Positions 38,755 through 48,706 of a DNA stretch of 63,480 nt are shown here, piece by piece (positions within the stretch are counted from its first letter, which is position 1; every line of letters begins with the position of its first letter). The translations under genes were made by a program, and so were the position numbers. The notes under the pieces are model-generated. The model worked only from the letters and a program-made list of their open reading frames with translations, was not told the origin of the DNA and ran no database searches. The stretch is taken from the NCBI GenBank assembly GCA_913047325.1, contig CAJWTP010000003.1:1-63480 (forward strand). The letters run 5' to 3'. The stretch comes from an uncultured Gammaproteobacteria bacterium. Its GTDB lineage: Bacteria > Pseudomonadota > Gammaproteobacteria > PS1 > Pseudothioglobaceae.

Positions 38755-39660
38755 GTGATTGGTCATACAAGTCGACAACAAAAAGCTTATCTTTTTGCCT
38801 GTATCGCAATCTTTTTTTGGTCAACGATTGCTACCGCCTTCAAACTTTCACTGGAATATTTGAGACCCGTTCAGTTGGTTTTTTACGCGACCTTGGTATC
38901 AGTAATGGCGCTTTTCCTTATCCTTCTTTTCCAAGGAAAGTTAAAGTTAATTCGTCGATTTAGCGCACAGGACTTTTTGCGTTTTTCCCTGCTAGGAATT
39001 CTTAATCCTTGTCTCTATTACATTATTCTGCTTCATGCTTATGACTTATTGCCTGCCCAGGAAGCGATGGCAATCAATTACAGTTGGATAGTGATGATGG
39101 TTATTTTGTCAATCCCAATTCTTAAGCAAAAGATTGGACTGAAGGAATTTCTTTCGATCATTGTGAGTTATATTGGTGTTGTTTTGATAGCCACCAAGGG
39201 TGATATTTTTGCTTTGGAGTTTGAAAGCCTGAAGGGGGTTATTTACGCTTTAATTACGACCGTTATTTGGGCATTGTTTTGGTTATTCAACACCAAACAT
39301 AGCAGTGACACAGTGTTGAGTTTGTTTTTAATTTTTTTATCTAGTTTGCCGTTTATTGCTATTGCAGTTTATTTGGATTCCGGTTTTATTATGCCTTCTG
39401 TTAATGGCTTTGTTGGTGCCGCTTATGTTGGCTTATTTGAGATGGGTATTACTTTTGTTCTTTGGCAGTCAGCATTAAAACTCTCCTCGAGCGTTGCAAG
39501 GGTTAGCAGTTTGGTATTTATTACACCATTTTTGGCTTTACTGATTGTGCAGTTGGTTCTGCGTGAGGTAGTGCTGACTTCGACAGTGTTTGGTGTTGTG
39601 TTGATTATTTCTGGACTATTGTTGCAGAAATATTTCACTAAACAAAGAACTAGTAGATAA
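38755..39660 (+). CDS. EamA/DMT family transporter
   Basis: It has 301 residues and ten hydrophobic helices in two EamA repeats. The start is a GTG with AGGA 10 bases upstream. FFWSTIATAFKLSLEYLRP and EAMAINYSWIVMM mark the first repeat, and the second includes ITFVLWQSALKLSSSVARVSS. It could export or import small metabolites; this family is not readable for substrate. Confidence 0.87.
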   Translation: MIGHTSRQQKAYLFACIAIFFWSTIATAFKLSLEYLRPVQLVFYATLVSVMALFLILLFQGKLKLIRRFSAQDFLRFSLLGILNPCLYYIILLHAYDLLPAQEAMAINYSWIVMMVILSIPILKQKIGLKEFLSIIVSYIGVVLIATKGDIFALEFESLKGVIYALITTVIWALFWLFNTKHSSDTVLSLFLIFLSSLPFIAIAVYLDSGFIMPSVNGFVGAAYVGLFEMGITFVLWQSALKLSSSVARVSSLVFITPFLALLIVQLVLREVVLTSTVFGVVLIISGLLLQKYFTKQRTSR

Positions 39661-39663
39661 TAG

Positions 39664-40008
39664 ATGTCCATGGAAAACTGTATCTTTTGTGCAATTATTA
39701 AAGGTGATATCCCTACTGAAAAGCTCTATGAAGATGACGATGTAGTGGCCTTTGAAGATATTAATGCACAAGCGCCAGAGCACTTCCTGGTAATTCCCAA
39801 AGAACATATAGCGACTCCTAATGATGCTGAGGATGATGCATTATTAGGAAAATTGAGTTTAATAGCGGCGAAAATTGCCAAAGAACGGGGATTTTCTGAG
39901 CAAGGTTATCGCTTAGTGATGAATTGTAATAGTGACGGCTGTCAAAGCGTTTATCATATTCATCTGCATTGTTTGGGTGGTCGTCAGATGTCTTGGCCAC
40001 CAGGCTAA
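39664..40008 (+). CDS. hinT: HIT-family nucleotide-binding protein (HinT-like)
   Basis: Purine nucleoside phosphoramidase of the histidine-triad family. It has 114 residues. CIFCAIIKGDIPTEKLYEDD is the N-terminal signature and the triad is His98/His100/His102 in HIHLHCLGG, ending RQMSWPPG. An alternative ATG lies two codons in (39670). Confidence 0.95.
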   Translation: MSMENCIFCAIIKGDIPTEKLYEDDDVVAFEDINAQAPEHFLVIPKEHIATPNDAEDDALLGKLSLIAAKIAKERGFSEQGYRLVMNCNSDGCQSVYHIHLHCLGGRQMSWPPG

Positions 40009-40068
40009 TATCAATAAAAGCTAATTAACCCTAACTCATAGTAAAGTTGAATTAAAATAGCGAAAATC

Positions 40069-40090
40069 CACATGCTAGCGAATGCATGTG
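40069..40090 (+). promoter_or_regulatory. Hairpin/palindrome in the parC leader
   Basis: CACATGC-TAGCGAAT-GCATGTG is a perfect 7-bp inverted repeat about 30 bases before the parC ATG. There is no T-run, so it is more likely an operator or a leader hairpin than a terminator. Confidence 0.4.
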
Positions 40091-40118
40091 ACAACAAGTT
40101 AGAACCGAAAAGGAATCA

Positions 40119-42359
40119 ATGAGCCAGACTGGTCTTGAAAAGCAAAGCGTTGGAGAATATACAGAACGCGCCTATCTCGATTACTCAATGTATGTCATCC
40201 TTGACCGCGCTCTACCTTTTATTGGAGATGGCTTAAAACCTGTTCAAAGGCGCATAATTTTCGCCATGAGTGAACTGGGCTTAAAGTCTACTGCAAAATT
40301 CAAAAAATCAGCAAGAACCGTCGGTGATGTGTTGGGTAAATTTCATCCCCATGGAGACAGTGCATGCTATGAAGCTATGGTCCTCATGGCGCAGCCATTC
40401 TCCTACAGATATCCCTTTATTGATGGACAAGGAAACTGGGGCGCACCTGATGATCCAAAGTCATTTGCAGCTATGCGCTACACTGAATCTAAGCTCTCGC
40501 CGTATGCTGACCTTCTCCTCAGTGAAATCAATCAAGGAACTATTAGTTGGACTGATAATTTTGATGGCACAATCAAAGAGCCAAAGCAATTGCCTGCGCA
40601 AGTACCCAATCTTTTACTGAATGGCACCTCTGGCATTGCGGTCGGAATGGCTACAGATGTACCTCCACATAACATCACTGAGGTTGTTGCAGCCTCTATT
40701 CTACTTTTAGAGAAGCCGTCGACTGATCTAGAGTCTTTGATGAAGATTCTTCCTGCCCCTGACTACCCAACAAGTGCAAATATTGTTAGTAGTAGAGAGG
40801 ATCTTTTTCGGATGTATGAGACAGGAAGTGGTTCGGTTAAAATGCGAGCAAGCCACATTAAGGAGGACGGCGAAATTGTCATCGAAGCACTCCCTTACCA
40901 AACTTCTGGAGCAAAAGTTGTGGCACAAATCGCTTCACAAATGCGTGACAAAAAGCTACCCTTGGTTGATGATATACGTGACGAATCCGACCATGAAAAT
41001 CCAACCAGAATTGTTATCGTGCCACGCTCAAACAGAGTCGATTGCGAACAATTAATGTTGCATCTGTTTGCCACAACCGATCTGGAAAAGAACTATCGCG
41101 TTAATATGAATGTTATTGGTTTGGATGGTAAGCCACAGGTCAAGCCACTCGTCCCTTTAATTAAGGAATGGCTGCAATTCAGAACGCAGGTTGTTGTCAA
41201 TCGGCTTCAGCATCGATTAAACAAGATTCTTGAAAGGCTGCATATTCTAGAAGGTCTATTGACAGCTTATCTGAATATTGATGAAGTAATTGCAATTATT
41301 CGTGCCGAAGAGAAACCTAAACCTGTATTAATGAAGCGCTTTAAGTTGAGTGAAACTCAAGCAGAAGCTATTTTGGAGTTAAAGTTACGCCACCTAGCAA
41401 AACTTGAGGAAATTAAAATTAAAGTTGAAGAACAGTCGCTTGGCAAAGAAAGGGAAAAGATAGAGCTGCTTCTTTCAAGTGAAACGCGCCTTAAGACATT
41501 CATTAAAAAAGAACTAAAAGTCATCCTTGAAGAATTTGGAGACAAGCGTCGTTGCGAGATTGTGTCAAATGTTGCCAGTGCGCAAGCTTTTAATGACCAT
41601 GACATGATGCCAGCTGAAAATGTCACCGTTGTTCTAAGTGAAATGGGCTGGGTCAAGGCTGCCAAGGGTCATGAAATTGACCCTGCTACACTGAACTATA
41701 AGTCTGGTGATGCTTATCTGACCAGTGCTAGAGGTCGGAGTAATAAAATGGCATTTTTTGTTGATTCTTCAGGGCGGTCCTATACATTACTAGCCAACAG
41801 TTTATCAAGCGCTAGAGGGCAAGGAGAGCCGCTCACTGGTCGCTTAACGCCTCCAATTGGCTCACGATTTATTGATGTAGTGATGGGCGATGATGAACAA
41901 GCTATCGTACTTGCTTCTGATGCTGGATACGGATTTATATCAAAACTAGGCAATCTCAAATCTAAAACGAAGTCTGGCAAAAACGCCATTACATTGCCTA
42001 ATCAATCTAATGTTATGAGGGTTGTATTGGTTGATGAAATTGAAAATCAGTTTATTGCCGTTGCAACAAATCGTGGCAGATTGTTGATTTTTCCAATCTC
42101 CGAGTTACCAGTTCTCTCAAAAGGAAAAGGCAATAAACTGATTCAAATTCCTAGTAAAGATTTGAAAACTAGAAAAGAACTTATTACTGGCCTTTGCGCA
42201 CTTAGAGAAACGCAAAAGTTTCGAGTATATTACGGAAAGAGAAAAACGCTTTATAAACCTGAAGACTGGATTCATTTTATTGGACATCGTGCAAGGCGAG
42301 GCAAAGAGTTGAGGCCAGGCTACGTTACAAACATTCTCTTTATCGAGGCGGAAGACTAA
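40119..42359 (+). CDS. parC: DNA topoisomerase IV subunit A
   Basis: Type IIA topoisomerase subunit that decatenates daughter chromosomes with ParE. It has 746 residues. The breakage-reunion domain has the catalytic Tyr121 ([10 protein letters not shown]) and the [10 protein letters not shown] segment; the C-terminal beta-pinwheel domain is present, but the GyrA-box is absent, which separates it from gyrA later in the window. parE is not nearby. Confidence 0.96.
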   Translation: MSQTGLEKQSVGEYTERAYLDYSMYVILDRALPFIGDGLKPVQRRIIFAMSELGLKSTAKFKKSARTVGDVLGKFHPHGDSACYEAMVLMAQPFSYRYPFIDGQGNWGAPDDPKSFAAMRYTESKLSPYADLLLSEINQGTISWTDNFDGTIKEPKQLPAQVPNLLLNGTSGIAVGMATDVPPHNITEVVAASILLLEKPSTDLESLMKILPAPDYPTSANIVSSREDLFRMYETGSGSVKMRASHIKEDGEIVIEALPYQTSGAKVVAQIASQMRDKKLPLVDDIRDESDHENPTRIVIVPRSNRVDCEQLMLHLFATTDLEKNYRVNMNVIGLDGKPQVKPLVPLIKEWLQFRTQVVVNRLQHRLNKILERLHILEGLLTAYLNIDEVIAIIRAEEKPKPVLMKRFKLSETQAEAILELKLRHLAKLEEIKIKVEEQSLGKEREKIELLLSSETRLKTFIKKELKVILEEFGDKRRCEIVSNVASAQAFNDHDMMPAENVTVVLSEMGWVKAAKGHEIDPATLNYKSGDAYLTSARGRSNKMAFFVDSSGRSYTLLANSLSSARGQGEPLTGRLTPPIGSRFIDVVMGDDEQAIVLASDAGYGFISKLGNLKSKTKSGKNAITLPNQSNVMRVVLVDEIENQFIAVATNRGRLLIFPISELPVLSKGKGNKLIQIPSKDLKTRKELITGLCALRETQKFRVYYGKRKTLYKPEDWIHFIGHRARRGKELRPGYVTNILFIEAED

Positions 42360-42432
42360 ACTCCCAATGATTCTGGGTGTAATTTCGACTTACGAACGGG
42401 TATAATTCTTCTTTTTATCAATTTTTCCGAAA

Positions 42433-42801
42433 ATGTTCGTCCTAAAAATTGTAACAGACTTCGCATCTGCACATTCCTTGCGTAACTATCCTGGCGACTG
42501 CTCAAGACTTCATGGTCATAATTGGGGTGTAGAGGTTATGGTTCATTCAAATAAGCTAGATGAGACAGGTATTGCAATTGATTTTCGAGAAATTAAAAAA
42601 CAAACCAGAGTGGTTGCAAAGAGACTGGATCATCAATATTTAAATGAAATTAAGCCTTTTGATGTTCTCAATCCGACAGCTGAAAATATTGCAAAATATT
42701 TTTTTGATGAAGTAGGATCATTAATTAACAATCAAGATGTTAGAGTAAAGGAAGTAACAATATGGGAGACTCCAAGAGCTGCAGTCACCTATTCGGAATA
42801 A
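42433..42801 (+). CDS. queD: 6-carboxy-tetrahydropterin synthase QueD
   Basis: Converts dihydroneopterin triphosphate to 6-carboxy-tetrahydropterin for queuosine. It has 122 residues. FASAHSLRNY, CSRLHGHNWGVEV (catalytic Cys and zinc His), LDHQYLNE and the closing VTIWETPRAAVTY match the family. It lies 6 bases before folE2, whose product is its substrate. Confidence 0.94.
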   Translation: MFVLKIVTDFASAHSLRNYPGDCSRLHGHNWGVEVMVHSNKLDETGIAIDFREIKKQTRVVAKRLDHQYLNEIKPFDVLNPTAENIAKYFFDEVGSLINNQDVRVKEVTIWETPRAAVTYSE

Positions 42802-42807
42802 TTAACT

Positions 42808-43599
42808 ATGAAAAATCATAACCTGCCCGATACACAAAATACAACCGACATCAGAAATGTCGTTATTAATGAGGTTGGCATCAAAGATATCATGCACCCG
42901 ATTAATTTTATTAATCGTGAACAAGAATCCTGTTCAACAGTTGCAAATTTTACTATGACTGTGGGTTTACCTTCAGAGGTTAAAGGTACACACATGTCAA
43001 GATTTGTTGAGGTACTCAATGAAGTTGAGTGCAGTTTCTCCGCGCAAAATTTTCTTGATTTAGTTAAAACTGTGGCACAAAAACTTAACTCTGATAGTGC
43101 GCATATAGTTGTAAATTTTCCATTTTTTCGTAAAAAATCTGCACCAATCTCTGGTGTTGAGAGTTTGATGGACTATCATGTCACACTTTGTGGAGCAGTT
43201 GAGAATGAAGAGGTCGATTTATCTCTCAAAGTGGTTGTGCCAGTTACAAGTCTTTGCCCTTGCTCAAAGAGTATATCAAAGTACGGTGCCCATAATCAAA
43301 GATCACACATTACGATTGAGGCAAAAGCAACCAAAGGGTATGATTTATACATAGAGGACTTAATTGATTTGGCTGAAGAGAAAGCTTCTTGTGGCCTATT
43401 TGCAATATTGAAAAGAGAAGACGAGAAGGTTGTTACAGAGAGAGCTTATGACAACCCGGCCTTTGTTGAGGATGTCGTTAGAGATATTGCGTTGGAGCTT
43501 AACCAGAATGAAAAGATTGGTTATTACACTCTTGAGTCAGAAAATTTTGAGTCGATACACAATCACTCAGCCTATGCGTTGATTAGAAACCATAAGTAA
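42808..43599 (+). CDS. folE2: GTP cyclohydrolase FolE2 (type IB)
   Basis: Makes dihydroneopterin triphosphate from GTP for folate and queuosine; the type IB enzyme works without strict zinc dependence. It has 263 residues. DTQNTTDIRNVVINEVGIKD is the FolE2 N-terminal signature, the catalytic Cys lies in SLCPCSKSISKYGAHNQRS, and FVEDVVRDIALEL is conserved near the end. It pairs directly with queD. Confidence 0.95.
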   Translation: MKNHNLPDTQNTTDIRNVVINEVGIKDIMHPINFINREQESCSTVANFTMTVGLPSEVKGTHMSRFVEVLNEVECSFSAQNFLDLVKTVAQKLNSDSAHIVVNFPFFRKKSAPISGVESLMDYHVTLCGAVENEEVDLSLKVVVPVTSLCPCSKSISKYGAHNQRSHITIEAKATKGYDLYIEDLIDLAEEKASCGLFAILKREDEKVVTERAYDNPAFVEDVVRDIALELNQNEKIGYYTLESENFESIHNHSAYALIRNHK

Positions 43600-43604
43600 A
43601 GATC

Positions 43605-44660
43605 ATGAAATACAACACTGATAACGTCCGAATTACATCTAGCGCACCGATGGTGTCGCCAAATGTTCTAATCGAAAAATATCCTTTAACTGAAAACGCT
43701 TCTCACGATATTTTTACTGCTAGACAAACCATAAGAAACATTCTTTTTGGTGAAGATAAGCGTCTGATGGTGCTTGTAGGCCCTTGTTCAATACACGACA
43801 CTAAGGCTGCAATTGAATATGCAAAAAAACTTGCAAAACTTAAAGATGAATTGGCAGAAGATGTTTTTGTTGTGATGCGTGTTTATTTTGAAAAACCAAG
43901 AACAACGGTTGGCTGGAAAGGATTAATCAATGACCCCTATTTAGATGAAAGCTTTGATATTGATAAGGGACTTGCTACTGCCAGAAATCTACTTGCAGAT
44001 TTAGCTGAAATTGGTATGCCTGTTGGGGTTGAATATCTTGATGTTTTGACGCCACAGTACATATCCGATTTGATTTCTTGGGGCGCCATAGGCGCAAGGA
44101 CTACCGAGAGTCAGTCACACAGAGAATTGGCTTCTGCTCTTTCCTGTCCGGTTGGTTTTAAGAATGGCACTAGTGGCTCTTTAGATATTGCAATCGATGC
44201 TATAACTGCCGCCAATAGTCCACACCATCTCCTGTCAGTGAATAAGGATGGCGGTATTAGTCACTTTACATCTATGGGTAATGAAACTGCACATATCATA
44301 TTAAGGGGCGGTAAAAGTGGTCCGAACTATTCGCAAGATGATATTGAAGAAACCTGCAAGGCGCTTGAAGATAAAGAGCTGCTCGCTAGGGTTATGATAG
44401 ATTTTTCTCATGCAAATTCGCAAAAGAAGTATAAAAACCAACTAATGGTTGGAGAGAATATTGCTTCCCAAATAGAGCAAGGCTCTGAAAGAATTTTTGG
44501 CGTTATGATTGAGTCCCATCTTAAGGAAGGCAGCCAAAAAGTTGGCCCATTAGGCTCATTAGAGTATGGTGTCAGTATTACCGATGCCTGTATAGGCTGG
44601 GAGGATACCGAGTCCCTGATTCGTGCGCTCGCTAAATCAGTCAAATCAAGAAAAAATTAA
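43605..44660 (+). CDS. aroG: DAHP synthase, AroG/AroF/AroH type
   Basis: First shikimate-pathway enzyme, joining PEP and erythrose 4-phosphate. It has 351 residues. LVGPCSIHDTKAAIEYAKKL, MRVYFEKPRTTVGWKGLIND, GARTTESQSHRELAS, FKNGTSG and MIDFSHANSQKK are all intact type I alpha motifs. Which amino acid inhibits it cannot be told confidently by eye, so the letter is tentative. It begins 5 bases after folE2. Confidence 0.94.
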   Translation: MKYNTDNVRITSSAPMVSPNVLIEKYPLTENASHDIFTARQTIRNILFGEDKRLMVLVGPCSIHDTKAAIEYAKKLAKLKDELAEDVFVVMRVYFEKPRTTVGWKGLINDPYLDESFDIDKGLATARNLLADLAEIGMPVGVEYLDVLTPQYISDLISWGAIGARTTESQSHRELASALSCPVGFKNGTSGSLDIAIDAITAANSPHHLLSVNKDGGISHFTSMGNETAHIILRGGKSGPNYSQDDIEETCKALEDKELLARVMIDFSHANSQKKYKNQLMVGENIASQIEQGSERIFGVMIESHLKEGSQKVGPLGSLEYGVSITDACIGWEDTESLIRALAKSVKSRKN

Positions 44661-44764
44661 CCTAAATTTTTCCTATTTTTCTTCACTTAAAAAGTCATTT
44701 TTTTGGTGTGTTTTTGGTCTATCTAGGGTACAATTAAAACTGTTTTTGCAAACAAATTTATTGC

Positions 44765-47356
44765 ATGTCTGATAATACTGATTCAACAGAATTTTTTGAG
44801 ACAAAATACCCCGTCATAACCATAGAAGAAGAGATGCGTGATTCCTATCTGGAATACGCCATGAGTGTGATTGTTGGCAGGGCTTTGCCTGATGTTAGAG
44901 ATGGACTAAAACCGGTCCACAGGCGTGTACTCTATGCGATGGAAATTCTGGGCAATGACTACAATAAATCTTACAAAAAATCAGCTCGCATTGTCGGTGA
45001 CGTCATAGGTAAGTATCACCCTCACGGCGACACAGCAGTCTATGACACTATTGTGCGCATGGCGCAGCCATTTTCGATGCGCAGTATTTTAATTGATGGT
45101 CAAGGCAATTTTGGTTCAGTAGATGGTGACCGTGCAGCAGCAATGCGCTACACTGAAATACGTATGGCCAAGCTCTCACATGAATTGTTAAGAGACCTTG
45201 ACAAAGAAACGGTTGACTTTATAGACAATTACGACGGCTCAGAAAATGAACCTTCAGTATTGCCAACCCGTGTTCCTAACCTGCTAGTCAATGGATCCTC
45301 AGGAATCGCTGTGGGAATGGCAACAAACATTCCGCCACATAATTTGACTGAGGTAACTGAGGCCTGTCTCCGTATGATCGATAAACCAGAGATTTCGGTT
45401 GATGAACTCTTAGAGGTTTTGCCTGGCCCTGACTTTCCAACCTCAGGAATTATTAATGGCGCATCTGGCATTCGTGAAGCCTATGAGACTGGTAAAGGCA
45501 AGATTTATCTCCGTTCACGTTCTCATCTAGAGGGTAAAGATAAACAGAGTATTGTAGTTACAGAGCTACCTTATCAAGTCAATAAGGCAAGACTTATTGG
45601 TAAGATAGCCGAGCTCGTTAAAGATAAGAAGATCGACGGGATTACTGGCTTAAGAGACGAGTCTGATAAAGACGGGATGAGGATGGTTATTGAACTTCGC
45701 CGTGGCGAGGTGCCAGAAGTGATGCTCAACAATCTATACAAACTCACAGAAATGCAGACCGTTTTTGGAATTAATATGGTTGCAATTGATGGCGGCATGC
45801 CGAAATTGATGAACCTTAGAGGGATCTTAGATGCCTTCATAGCTCACCGTCGAGAAGTAGTAACCAGGCGATCAATTTATGAACTAAATAAAGCAAAGGA
45901 TCGCGCACATTTATTGGAAGGCTTATCTGTTGCCCTGTTTAATATCGATGCCATAATAAAACTCATCAAGGCCGCGCCAACCCCTGCAGACGCAAAGGCC
46001 AGCCTGATTAAGGGAGTATGGAAGGGCAAAGTCATTAAAGAGTTGATTGGAAAGAGGGATATGGCGCAGTTTAAGCCGCAGGACTTGTTGCCAGAATTAG
46101 GACTTCAAAAGAGTGGCGATTATCGTTTGTCAGAAAAGCAAGCACAGGCCGTCCTTGATTTAAGACTACATAGATTGACAGGTCTGGAAAAAGATAAAAT
46201 ATTTGCAGAGTTTAATGATTTACTTGAGCAAATCAAAAATCTACTCGACATTCTCCAGACACCTGATTTATTGATGCAAGTCATCAGAGATGAGCTAACT
46301 GAAATACAGGGTAATTTTGGCACACCAAGGGTGACTGAGATCTTAGAGGACAAGATTGATTTGACCTTGGAGGATCTAATTGCCCAGGAAGAGAGAGTTG
46401 TTACTTTGTCGCATACCGGCTACGTTAAGGCGCAGTCATTGAGTGATTATCATGCACAGCGAAGAGGTGGAAAAGGTAAAGCTGCAACAAAAATGAAAGA
46501 CGAAGATTTTGTGGATCAGTTGTTTATAGCGAACTCCCATGACACAGTTCTGTGCTTCTCATCAACTGGCCAAGTTCACTGGTTAAAGGTTTATGAACTC
46601 CCTATGGCGTCCCGTACTGCTAGAGGTAAACCGATTGTGAATTTATTGCCTCTAGAAAAGGATGAGTCTATCAATGCCATTTTGCCTGTTAAGGAGTTTA
46701 GCGAGGATTTATTCGTGTTTATGGTTACCAGTTCAGGAACCTGTAAAAAAACTTCACTCAGCAACTTCTCTCGTCCTAGAAAGGGCGGGATCATAGCAAT
46801 CGAGCTAAGGGGCGACGATAGATTGGTTGGTGTTGAGATTACCTCTGGTGAGCATGACATATTGCTTTTCTCTTCTGCAGGTAAGTCGATCCGTTTCAGG
46901 GAGTCCGATGTTCGCTCAGTCGGAAGGACCGCAATAGGTGTTCGTGGCATTAGGCTTGCTGATGGCGACAAGGTGGTATCTCTGATAGTTGCCGAGACGA
47001 TAGATCCAATCCTAACGGCAACTGAAAAAGGTTATGGCAAGAGAACCAATCTTGATGAATATCGGACACAGGCAAGGGGTGGTTCCGGTGTAATCTCGAT
47101 TAAGACATCGCAAAGAAACGGAAAAGTTGTTGGAGCGATACAGGTTACCGATAAAGATGAAATGATGCTTATTTCTAATAAAGGTACACTGGTTAGAGCC
47201 CGAGCTTGCGATGTTTCAATTATTGGCAGAAATACCCAAGGCGTTACACTCATTAATATTGCTAAAGATGAGGAACTGGTATCTGTAGCAAAGATTGCAG
47301 AATCTGATGAAGAATCTGAAGATAATTCTGTTGCAGAAAATAACCCAGAAGGGTAA
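44765..47356 (+). CDS. gyrA: DNA gyrase subunit A
   Basis: Negative-supercoiling topoisomerase subunit. It has 863 residues. Catalytic Tyr129 sits in [10 protein letters not shown]. The resistance-determining region reads [10 protein letters not shown], with Thr90 where E. coli has Ser83; a threonine at this place is the natural residue in some other Gammaproteobacteria. The C-terminal pinwheel has an exact GyrA-box, QRRGGKG, confirming gyrase rather than Topo IV. The tail is acidic. Confidence 0.97.
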   Translation: MSDNTDSTEFFETKYPVITIEEEMRDSYLEYAMSVIVGRALPDVRDGLKPVHRRVLYAMEILGNDYNKSYKKSARIVGDVIGKYHPHGDTAVYDTIVRMAQPFSMRSILIDGQGNFGSVDGDRAAAMRYTEIRMAKLSHELLRDLDKETVDFIDNYDGSENEPSVLPTRVPNLLVNGSSGIAVGMATNIPPHNLTEVTEACLRMIDKPEISVDELLEVLPGPDFPTSGIINGASGIREAYETGKGKIYLRSRSHLEGKDKQSIVVTELPYQVNKARLIGKIAELVKDKKIDGITGLRDESDKDGMRMVIELRRGEVPEVMLNNLYKLTEMQTVFGINMVAIDGGMPKLMNLRGILDAFIAHRREVVTRRSIYELNKAKDRAHLLEGLSVALFNIDAIIKLIKAAPTPADAKASLIKGVWKGKVIKELIGKRDMAQFKPQDLLPELGLQKSGDYRLSEKQAQAVLDLRLHRLTGLEKDKIFAEFNDLLEQIKNLLDILQTPDLLMQVIRDELTEIQGNFGTPRVTEILEDKIDLTLEDLIAQEERVVTLSHTGYVKAQSLSDYHAQRRGGKGKAATKMKDEDFVDQLFIANSHDTVLCFSSTGQVHWLKVYELPMASRTARGKPIVNLLPLEKDESINAILPVKEFSEDLFVFMVTSSGTCKKTSLSNFSRPRKGGIIAIELRGDDRLVGVEITSGEHDILLFSSAGKSIRFRESDVRSVGRTAIGVRGIRLADGDKVVSLIVAETIDPILTATEKGYGKRTNLDEYRTQARGGSGVISIKTSQRNGKVVGAIQVTDKDEMMLISNKGTLVRARACDVSIIGRNTQGVTLINIAKDEELVSVAKIAESDEESEDNSVAENNPEG

Positions 47357-47446
47357 TTAAATCCCAAGATTAAATCGGTGGTATAGGTTAATTTTCTTTT
47401 AATCTATTTTATTTTTTGAATTATTTTTTTTAATTAAAATTTATTT

Positions 47447-47471
47447 AATTGTATTTATTATGTATACAATT
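47447..47471 (+). promoter_or_regulatory. Inverted repeat upstream of the proX promoter
   Basis: AATTGTAT (47447-47454) and ATACAATT (47464-47471) form a perfect 8-bp inverted repeat, 9 bp apart, about 35 bp before the predicted -10. The surrounding sequence is very AT-rich, so this may be chance. Confidence 0.3.
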
Positions 47472-47483
47472 TCATTAAATTTC

Positions 47484-47514
47484 TTCACATACAGCTTTTC
47501 TCTTTTGTTATAAT
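47484..47514 (+). promoter_or_regulatory. Candidate proX promoter with extended -10
   Basis: TGT-TATAAT (47506-47514) is a consensus extended -10. A TTCACA at 47484-47489 is a possible -35 with a long 19-bp spacer, which the extended -10 could tolerate. Confidence 0.55.
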
Positions 47515-47520
47515 CAATAC

Positions 47521-47543
47521 TCAGATTGATTTCTTCAGTCTGA
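47521..47543 (+). promoter_or_regulatory. Hairpin at the predicted +1 of proX mRNA
   Basis: TCAGATTGA pairs with TCAGTCTGA (one G-U) across the loop TTTCT. It begins where transcription should start, like the inverted repeat at the other binding-protein gene in this window. Confidence 0.45.
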
Positions 47544-47616
47544 ATCCATTAATAAAATTACGTATTATTTTATAGTTTTTTATAATGTTAAACTTTTTGC
47601 AAAAGGAGATAGAAAT

Positions 47617-48627
47617 ATGAATATTAAATTTTCCATGAAAGTGTTCGGAGCTGTTGCTGCTGCATTTTTACTAAGCACAACCTCAAATGCTGCTTCTTGT
47701 GGCAAAATCACCATTGCAGACATGAACTGGCCTTCGGCATCTTTGATGGCTCATGTCGACAAGGCAATGTTAGAAGCAATGGGTTGTGAAGTTGAACTTG
47801 TAGTTGGTGCAACAATGACTACATGGGCTTCAATGGATGCAACGGGAGAACCAGATGTGGCGCCAGAAGTATGGGCTAATGCGATGGCTACACTAGTTGA
47901 TAGTGCGGTTGGAGCAGGCAGAATACATATTGGTAATGCATCGCCAATGAGTGGTCTAGGTGAGGGTTGGTGGATTACACCTTACACACTTGATGCAAAC
48001 CCAGAGCTAACTACAGTTGAAGCAGTTATTGCTCGACCTGATTTATTCCCTGACAAAGAAGATTCTTCTAAGGGTTTCTTTATGGGTTGTCCTGCTGGTT
48101 GGGGTTGTCAGCTATCAAGCGGAAGTCTTTTCAAAGCGCATGCAATGGCTGACAAAGGATGGATACTTGGTGATCCTGGTTCTGCAGCTGGTCTTGATGG
48201 TTCCATTGCTAAGGCCTCTGAGCAAGGTGAAAACTGGTTTGGTTACTACTGGAACCCAACTGCGATGGTTGGTAAATATGACCTTCAAGGTCTTGATTTA
48301 GGAGCGTATGCCGGTGATGATAACTGGGATGGTTGTATTGCGCTTGGGCCTGATGTCTGTGCTGACCCTCAGGTTTCTGGATGGACTGAGTCACGTGTCA
48401 ACACTTTGTTGAGTGACAATTTTTACTACCACGGACCAAAAGAAGGTATGGCCTACTTTGCTGCACGTACATGGCCCGGTGATATCATGAACTCTATGCT
48501 TGTTTGGATGGGTGAAACTGGCGGTACTGGAGCTGACGCTGCTACTCATTTTCTTTCGAACCATGGAGATGTATGGAATGCATGGGTTGACGCTGATGTA
48601 GCTGCTTCTGTTGAAGCTGCTTTATAA
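47617..48627 (+). CDS. proX: Glycine betaine/proline-type ABC binding protein
   Basis: Periplasmic OpuAC-type binding protein. It has 336 residues: a signal peptide (about 1-26, ending SNA), then the mature domain starting with a Cys-containing SCGKITIADMNWPSAS. Tryptophans such as VWANAM, GEGWWITPY and FGYYWNPTAMV could form the aromatic cage for quaternary ammonium ligands. AGGAG lies before the ATG. The exact ligand (betaine, proline, choline, taurine-like) is not certain. Confidence 0.88.
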   Translation: MNIKFSMKVFGAVAAAFLLSTTSNAASCGKITIADMNWPSASLMAHVDKAMLEAMGCEVELVVGATMTTWASMDATGEPDVAPEVWANAMATLVDSAVGAGRIHIGNASPMSGLGEGWWITPYTLDANPELTTVEAVIARPDLFPDKEDSSKGFFMGCPAGWGCQLSSGSLFKAHAMADKGWILGDPGSAAGLDGSIAKASEQGENWFGYYWNPTAMVGKYDLQGLDLGAYAGDDNWDGCIALGPDVCADPQVSGWTESRVNTLLSDNFYYHGPKEGMAYFAARTWPGDIMNSMLVWMGETGGTGADAATHFLSNHGDVWNAWVDADVAASVEAAL

Positions 48628-48656
48628 GACAGAAAAGTAGAAAAATAAGTACTGAT

Positions 48657-48693
48657 AATTGCCCGTAGATTTTATGTTTACGGGCAATTTTTT
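48657..48693 (+). terminator. Strong hairpin with T-run between proX and the permease gene
   Basis: AATTGCCCGTA (48657-48667) pairs perfectly with TACGGGCAATT (48679-48689), followed by Ts to 48693. It lies inside the operon, 13 bp before the permease ATG, and probably terminates most transcripts so that proX exceeds the membrane parts. Confidence 0.9.
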
Positions 48694-48706
48694 ATTGGAG
48701 TGATAA

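Noticed and set aside
40119..42359. Treating parC as a second gyrA
   Set aside because: It lacks the GyrA-box that is present in the gene at 44765-47356 and is of ParC length.
47357..47616. Possible small gene in the gyrA-proX gap
   Set aside because: The gap is very AT-rich, with no open frame of note; it is better explained by promoter and hairpin elements.
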